A DNA stretch of 64,000 nucleotides from CAVQCX01 sp963711095 (GTDB lineage: Bacteria; Pseudomonadota; Gammaproteobacteria; Chromatiales; Chromatiaceae), in contig CAVQCX010000024.1 of NCBI GenBank assembly GCA_963711095.1, positions 62,001 to 126,000 of the forward strand, in the 5' to 3' direction. Below are positions 58,629-64,000 of the stretch, piece after piece. The notes below the pieces were generated by a model. That model saw only the letters and a list, made by a program, of their open reading frames with translations, was not told the origin of the DNA and did no database searches. The position numbers were made by a program, and so were the translations under genes. How positions within the stretch are numbered: position 1 is the first letter of the stretch; every line of letters begins with the position of its first letter.

Positions 58629-61027
58629 TTCACGTCCCAGGTCAGCATCTGGCTGGTGTCGTTGCCGAAGATGTCCACGACCTTGACCAGGACCTTGTAC
58701 TTGCCCGGTTTCTCGTACTCGTGCTCGGCGGATTCCAGATCGAGCTTGCGGTTCTTGCGGGTACGGTAGGCCTGCCACTCGTTCATGAAGGTGTCGTGCT
58801 GGAAGGCGAAGTCCACCGCCCAGTAATCGATGTAGTCGGACCACTTCCGGATCTTGCTGCGCACTTCCTCGCGGATGAGATCGGTGTCGGGGATAACAAA
58901 GTCGGCGAGCCGCACCTTCACCTTTCTCCCCCCTCGCCCGCGTGCGGGAGAGGGGCCGGGGGTGAGGGCGACGACTTCGGCCACCAGGTGTGCAAGGTCG
59001 AAGAAGCGCACGTCGCCCCGGTCCACCGCCTGGCGTTCCATGACCTCGCGCGGGATGTTCAGGAGTCGCAGGCGCACGCCATGGGACTGCTTCGCTTGCT
59101 GCACCAGCGGGTCGTGCATGCCCATCTCCCATTCCCAGCCGAGGACGTGCAGTTCCTTCTGGCCGAGCTCGGCGGCCTCCGCCAGCGCGGCGTTAATCCC
59201 GCTGATGGTCACCGGCGCGTCCACCGCCCCCACGTGCACCAGCGCCGCGCCCTTGCGGCCGTGGATGTGGGTGCCGGGCAGGGGCTGGGCGTGATAGAGA
59301 TTCAGGATGAACTGCACGTAGGCGCCGACAGCTGCCGCACCGGGCGTGGCCGGCTTCTCGCCGCCGAAGGTCACGCCCTGCCAGTACTTACGCTCATACT
59401 GGCCGAGGTTGAGGATCTCAAAGGGCTTGTATTCGGGGATATCCAACAGACGCTTGCGCGTGGTGTGGATGGCGAAGCGGCCGAGGTCGCAGCCGATCCA
59501 GCGGCGGTTGAGCTTCTCGGCGACGACGCAGGTGGTGCCGGAGCGGGAAAAGAAATCCAGAACAAGTGAGCCTACAACACTGGATGCATTGATGATGCGT
59601 TCAAGTAGAGCTTCGGGCTTTTGGGTCGGGTAATCGACCCTCTCATTCGACATTTGGTTCACCGGGAAGATGTCATCCCAGATGTCTCCGACCCTCGTGC
59701 CTTCATTGTCGTCATAATACCGTTTCACGTAGGGAACGCCATTCCTTGAGAATACAATCGAGCCGTTCGCCATACCTTCGTCAATTCGCCCTTGAGACCA
59801 AATCCAATGCTTTCCTGGAGGAGGACTTAGTACCTTGTCGCCGAAGCGGCGAGCTGGCCCAGCTCCGTTCTGTGTGAAGTTGTCCAGGTTGTATCGACGA
59901 CCGGTTTCTGGATCTACGTGCCGATAATGCGTCTTCAGCAGCTTCTCATCCTTTGGCACGAACTGTGGAACGAACACCGGCTTTTCTGTAGGTGAATAGG
60001 CGAAAATACTGTCCTTAATGTTTGAAAAATGTGCCGATTGTCCTTTGGGCGAGCGCAATTTCTTCCACGCAATCTCGGCGATGAAGTTCCCAAATAGGTC
60101 GTCCAGCGCCATACGGAGGTAAGAGCTGACTCGCCAATCGCAATGAACATAGACTGTCCCATTGGGAGCCAACAACTGTTGAGCCAAGGATAGCCGGTCA
60201 TAAATCGTCGAAATGTAGGAAGCATAGCCAGAGCCCCAGGTGTCGCGATACGCTTTAATCTCCAGTGCGGAGGGCTCTTTCAGGATCTCAACCGCACTGT
60301 CGCCGACGGTTGTCTGAAATGAGAAATTTGCACTCGTCGCAAATGGTGGATCGATGTAAATCAGATCCACCTTCCCCGCGTACTCCTCCAACAGGCTCGC
60401 CATCACCAGCAGGTTGTCGCCCCAGATCAGCTTGTTGCGCCATTCCTCGTTGCCGCTGGGCCGGGCGCTGAAGAGGTTCGCCGTCCGGCCGGGTTCCCGC
60501 GTCGCCCGCCCTTCCTTGATGGTCTCCACCACCTGGAAGGGCAGGGCTACGCCGCGGTCGACCACCCGGTTGCCCTGCTCGTCATACTTGCCGGGCCAGA
60601 CCAGCTCGGGCCGGGTGATCGTCGCCACCGGTATGCCGGCGGCCTGTGGCGGCTCGAGCCATTGAGGCTGGGGCGCGTCGTCGTGTTGCATGCCCGCCGG
60701 CTGCTCGTCGTCATCCTCTTCGTCCGCGGCCGCTCGGTTCGCTTGGCGCCGGGCCGCGAACCGCGCCTGCCTTGCCTCGATCAGCCGCTCGATGAGCGCG
60801 CGCCGGCGGCCGGTGCCCGAAATGCCCCACAGCTCACAAACCGCCTTCACCTGCGGTTCGTTGAGATACTCCAGCAGCGCATCGACGCGCACCCGCTTGG
60901 CGCCGCGCAAGACATCGGCCATGGCTTCCCGGCTGCGCAGGTCCACCCCTTCGATCTCGTAGTCCTGCACGACGGCCTTCAGGTCGTCCCGCTGCATCAC
61001 GCTCAACGCGGCTTCTTTCAATCTCAT
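58625..61027 (-). CDS. Beta-class DNA N6-adenine/N4-cytosine methyltransferase (type III Mod-like)
   Basis: The 800-residue enzyme has a SAP-like N-terminal domain (LLEYLNEPQVKAVCELWGIS, then RRALIERLIEARQ). Motif IV is YIDPPFATSANFSFQ, followed much later by the SAM-binding motif DFFSRSGTTCVVAEKLNRRW and IGCDLGRFAIHTTRKRLL; this order (IV before I) defines the beta class used by type III Mod. Residues about 687-701 read ALTPGPSPARGRGGR, encoded by a dispersed hairpin repeat inserted in frame. The ATG overlaps the UvrD stop (ATGA). It would supply self-recognition for the Res nuclease downstream. Confidence 0.9.
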   Translation of the reverse strand: MRLKEAALSVMQRDDLKAVVQDYEIEGVDLRSREAMADVLRGAKRVRVDALLEYLNEPQVKAVCELWGISGTGRRRALIERLIEARQARFAARRQANRAAADEEDDDEQPAGMQHDDAPQPQWLEPPQAAGIPVATITRPELVWPGKYDEQGNRVVDRGVALPFQVVETIKEGRATREPGRTANLFSARPSGNEEWRNKLIWGDNLLVMASLLEEYAGKVDLIYIDPPFATSANFSFQTTVGDSAVEILKEPSALEIKAYRDTWGSGYASYISTIYDRLSLAQQLLAPNGTVYVHCDWRVSSYLRMALDDLFGNFIAEIAWKKLRSPKGQSAHFSNIKDSIFAYSPTEKPVFVPQFVPKDEKLLKTHYRHVDPETGRRYNLDNFTQNGAGPARRFGDKVLSPPPGKHWIWSQGRIDEGMANGSIVFSRNGVPYVKRYYDDNEGTRVGDIWDDIFPVNQMSNERVDYPTQKPEALLERIINASSVVGSLVLDFFSRSGTTCVVAEKLNRRWIGCDLGRFAIHTTRKRLLDIPEYKPFEILNLGQYERKYWQGVTFGGEKPATPGAAAVGAYVQFILNLYHAQPLPGTHIHGRKGAALVHVGAVDAPVTISGINAALAEAAELGQKELHVLGWEWEMGMHDPLVQQAKQSHGVRLRLLNIPREVMERQAVDRGDVRFFDLAHLVAEVVALTPGPSPARGRGGRKVKVRLADFVIPDTDLIREEVRSKIRKWSDYIDYWAVDFAFQHDTFMNEWQAYRTRKNRKLDLESAEHEYEKPGKYKVLVKVVDIFGNDTSQMLTWDVK
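58925..58968. repeat. Dispersed hairpin repeat inserted in frame in the methyltransferase gene
   Basis: The plus strand reads TCTCCCCCCTCGCCCGCGTG, then CGGGAGAGGGGCCGGGGGTG and AGGG. On the minus strand it encodes the ALTPGPSPARGRGGR segment of Mod without breaking the frame. Confidence 0.8.
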
Positions 61028-63808
61028 GGTTGTTTTCCGTCTTCTATCGTCTTGTCAGGTATCCGCCAGGTCCGTGCGGCAGATCCCGCGGAAATCACAG
61101 CCGCCCACTGCTGCGGGCGGCACAGGTTGCCTTCCCGGATCGTCCTGCCCGCCATCACCACGCGCTGCTCGGTGGCCACGAGCAGGCCGGCATCCACCAG
61201 CTCGCGGACGGCGGCACCCGCCCCTTCGTCCAGGTTGTAGATCTCGACCAGGTCGGCGGGCTGCCGACGAGTTGCTGGTAGCCGAGCGCGTAGATATTCA
61301 GTGGCTGCGCGTGGTATCCTCCGCCTGCGCGCGATCCGTGGATTTGAAGTCGATGACGATGATCTGCTGGGTGTCGGTGCGCCGTAGAGGTCGATGCGCC
61401 CATGGACGACAACGCCTTCGGCGAGCTTGAGCTCGATCGTCTTCTCCGCAACTCGATCTTGTCCATCACCTCGGCATTTTCCGCCAAGTACTTGCGCAGC
61501 ACCTGGTCGGCCTTGCCCGCATATCGTCGCGGAGCTCGGGCCACGCGAACGGCAGGTGCAAATGCGTGTCCAGGAAGCCGGCACTTCTCGGGATCGAACC
61601 GCCCGTCCAGCGCGCGGCGATGCACTTCGGCCAGAGCGTCGTGAACGACTTCCCGAAGCCCAGCCCTCGTGGAAGCCAGGGTTGAAGCCGTACAGGAAGC
61701 GCAGCTTGAACTGGTACGGGCACTCGAAGAAGTACTTGAGTTCGCTGAACGTGAGCGCGATCTCGACCTGGCTCAACGGGCCGGCTTGCGGCTCGATGAC
61801 CGGCGTTGCCGCAGTCTTGGGCTCGCGCGTCAGGACGTAGCCGCCTCGACGAAGTCGTCGGAGGAACGGGCGACGGGCTGTCGTAGCCGCGCTGTTGCCT
61901 TCCGGCGCCCAGGTGCAGAAGAGGTACTTCTTACTGCGGGTCAGCGCGACGTAGAACAGCCGGCGCTCGTCTTCGACCGACCCGCGGTAGCGGGCGGAGC
62001 CGACAACCGCTTCCGGGGGAATGACATGCTACCACTGGCGCCCTCCCGCGGCGTCTCGCTGGAAAACGGTTGCTGACCAGGGCGGGGACGAAGACGACCG
62101 GAAACTCCATGCCCTTGGCCTGGTGAACGGTCATGATCTGGACCGCATCCGGCGGGCGTAACCGGCGTCCTCCCAGCCTTCCGGGTAGTAATCCGGGCAC
62201 TTGGTGCCGGAGGAAGCCGGCGAACGCCCGCGTAGAGCGATGTCGCCTCCGAGTGAAAGTGGATCAGCTCGAAGTCGGTGATGATCTGGCTGAACTTGCC
62301 GAGGTTGTAGTAGACGATCTCGCCGCGCGTGCGGCCGAGGAGGTCGCCGGCCGGGACCTTTTCTTCACGCAGTTCGCCTGGTTCAGGAAGCCCGTGAAGG
62401 TGTGCTGAAGCGAGCGTTGGCTGGTCAGCCAGCGGTTCGGCCAGTCGGCTCGCTCGGCGTCCAACCAGGCAATAGCCTGGTCGAGGTCGGCCGGGGCGAG
62501 GCCCAGGTCGGCGTCGGTCCACGCTCGCTTCAGATCATCGCTGTCGATCTCATCGTTCAGGTAATAGAAGATCGCGCGCGCCGCCTGGATCTCGCGCGTT
62601 TCGAACAGGCGGTTCATGCCCTGACGAGATAGGGCACAGCCGCCTGGCGCAGTGCCGCGACGATGGGCTCAGCGCTGTTCTTCACGCTGCGCAGCAGGAT
62701 GGCGCAGTCGGACCAGGTGAGTCCGCGGGCCTCGCCATGCTCATCGAACGGCCGGCCGCGCAGTGCTTGGATCTTCCCCACGATCCACGCGGCTTCCTCG
62801 GCTGGCGAGGGGAACTGCAAGGCCAGCAGGTCTCCCTGCTCGTAGGGTTGCCGCTCCTGGCTTTGCATGGTCTTCGCCAGTCGTGCAGCGTTGCTGGGCG
62901 ACCCGCCGACCGCTGTCGACGACGCCGCGGCTGAGCGGAAGTTGTCGCCCATCCCGATCTGGGTCACGTCCGGGTAGCGATCCCGGAAACCCAGAATGTT
63001 CCCGATTTCGCTGCCGTTCCACTGGTAGATGGTCTGATCGTCGTCTCCTACCACGCACACCTGCGCCCCGAAGCGGTGCAGCAGCATGATCAGCCCCTCC
63101 TGGAGCGGATTGACGTCCTGATACTCGTCGACGATCAGGTACTTCACCCGCTCGGAAATCTTCCCTTGCAGGTTTGCGTCGGTGGTGAGGGGCTCACCGC
63201 CTCCGTCAACAGCGGCTGTAGTCGAGGTAGCGCTTCCGACCCAGCAGATCGGCGTATTTCGCAAGCGCCTGGCGGATCGGGTGGTCGCCCAAGGCGGCTT
63301 CGTCGATCTCCGCCTCGCGGATCATGGACAGCACCTTCTGGTACAACCTGGAATCGACCCACCGCTTGAGCGGTTTTCCGTCGTGCGTCATGAGGTCCGA
63401 CAGGCCCAACTCCCGGCTGTGGCGATCGATCAGTAACCGTTGCTGCACATCGCTCAGCACCGTGTACTTGAGATACCGGTGCTCATAGGATTGAAGCAGG
63501 TCCAGGCAGAAGCCGTGGATGGTGCCCACGTACATCTCCGCCAGCCCGACATCCGAACCGAGCTGCTCCTTGCACAAGCGATGAATGCGGTCCTTCAGCT
63601 CGCCGGCGGCCTTGTCGGTGAAGGTGAAGGCGACGATGTTTCCCGGGCCGATCCCTTCAGTGGCCTTCTCCCGCAGGATGTTGACGATGCGCTGGGAGAT
63701 CACCTGGGTCTTGCCCGATCCCGCGCAGGCGATGATTTGCAGGTTGCCGTCCAGCGTCTCGATGGCCTTCTTCTGGTTGTCCGTGTATTCCATGACGGCC
63801 TCGCTCAC
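61024..63808 (-). pseudogene. UvrD/Rep-family helicase fused to PD-(D/E)XK nuclease, multiple frameshifts as read
   Basis: Reading through about ten frame changes gives one protein of about 928 residues. Pieces in order: Walker A IIACAGSGKTQVISQRIVNI and VAFTFTDKAAGELKDRIHRL (63808-63206); KYLIVDEYQDVNPLQEGLIM and VVGDDDQTIYQWNGSEIGNI (63200-62614); MNRLFETREIQAARAIFYYL (to about 62360); EIVYYNLGKFSQIITDFELI; the motif V/VI region AVQIMTVHQAKGMEFPVVFV (near 62120); and a C-terminal nuclease with GRIDLYG and IDFKS (near 61350). The GTG start overlaps the radC stop and the final stop overlaps the Mod start. Whether the frame breaks are decay or sequence error is unresolved. Confidence 0.8.
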
Positions 63809-64000
63809 GATCCATATTTGGGCAAGACGCCCTCGCGGGCAAAGCTGTACGCCCGCTCGCCGGCCACGATGATATGGTCCAGCACGGCAATGCCGATGGG
63901 GCCGAGCGCCTGCACCAGCACGGCGGTCAACTGGTGGTCGGCGTTGGAAGGTTTGGCCGTGCCGCCCGGGTGGTTGTGGGCCAGGATGACGCTTGCCGCC
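63805..64000 (-). CDS. radC: RadC family (JAMM-fold) protein, C-terminal part
   Basis: The gene continues beyond the window. The visible 64 residues read AASVILAHNHPGGTAKPSNA, DHQLTAVLVQALGPIGIAVL and DHIIVAGERAYSFAREGVLP, then KYGS. The HNHPGGTAKPSNAD segment is a complete JAMM metal motif (HxH-x7-S-x2-D). RadC-family genes often mark mobile or defence regions, although the biochemical role is unproven. Its stop overlaps the GTG start of the UvrD helicase gene. Confidence 0.9.
   Translation of the reverse strand, partial: AASVILAHNHPGGTAKPSNADHQLTAVLVQALGPIGIAVLDHIIVAGERAYSFAREGVLPKYGS

Overview
The window is high-GC DNA with codons strongly biased to G or C in the third position. Its gene families point to a gammaproteobacterium: YaeQ, YceH/DUF480, DUF2058 (YaiL-like), dodecin, many HD-GYP and PAS proteins, and Pseudomonas-type REP sequences. 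The overall look resembles Chromatiales (purple sulfur bacteria), but that placement is inference. No rRNA, tRNA, CRISPR array or intact transposase gene was seen.

Layout. 1-2.7 kb: the tail of an Lrp/AsnC regulator, dodecin, a small unknown protein, a MESH1-like ppGpp hydrolase and YaeQ. 2.85-17.6 kb: one signalling locus of an HD-GYP response regulator, a 2111-residue multi-PAS hybrid kinase, a CBS/PAS sensor that is frameshifted as read, and a MASE1 hybrid kinase. The two kinases share closely similar C-terminal halves. 18.1-23.2 kb: a gliding-type ABC operon (ATPase, permease fused to GldG-like domain, DUF4340). 23.3-28.3 kb: a small unknown gene, a ubiquitin-like MoaD-type protein coupled to a BNR/Asp-box repeat protein, and a solitary sucA. 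28.6-34.3 kb: a PDC sensor, an uncharacterised helical protein, small membrane and conserved proteins, YceH, DUF2058 and a MITE-like element. 34.4-39.1 kb: an IclR regulator divergent from a phosphoketolase-like TPP enzyme and a DUF1537 four-carbon acid sugar kinase. 39.3-45 kb: a degenerate HD-GYP protein, a small c-type cytochrome, a rhomboid protease and membrane proteins. 45.3-52 kb: citrate synthase, a HAD sugar phosphatase, a GH13_18 sugar phosphorylase and pyruvate kinase.

52.3-64 kb is a defence island. After an App1-family phosphatase come a RhuM-Fic pseudogene that has lost its Fic core and an hsdM remnant interrupted by repeat elements. They are followed, on the minus strand, by a six-gene operon: radC (partial), a UvrD helicase with PD-(D/E)XK nuclease, a beta-class Mod methyltransferase, a zeta-like kinase, a 64-residue protein and a type III-like Res helicase-nuclease. 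All five junctions in this operon are 4-bp ATGA or GTGA overlaps, so the genes are probably expressed as one unit. This is the strongest candidate here for an undescribed composite system, although the UvrD and Res genes are frameshifted as read.

Several dispersed repeat families lie between genes, and one copy is inserted in frame inside the Mod gene.
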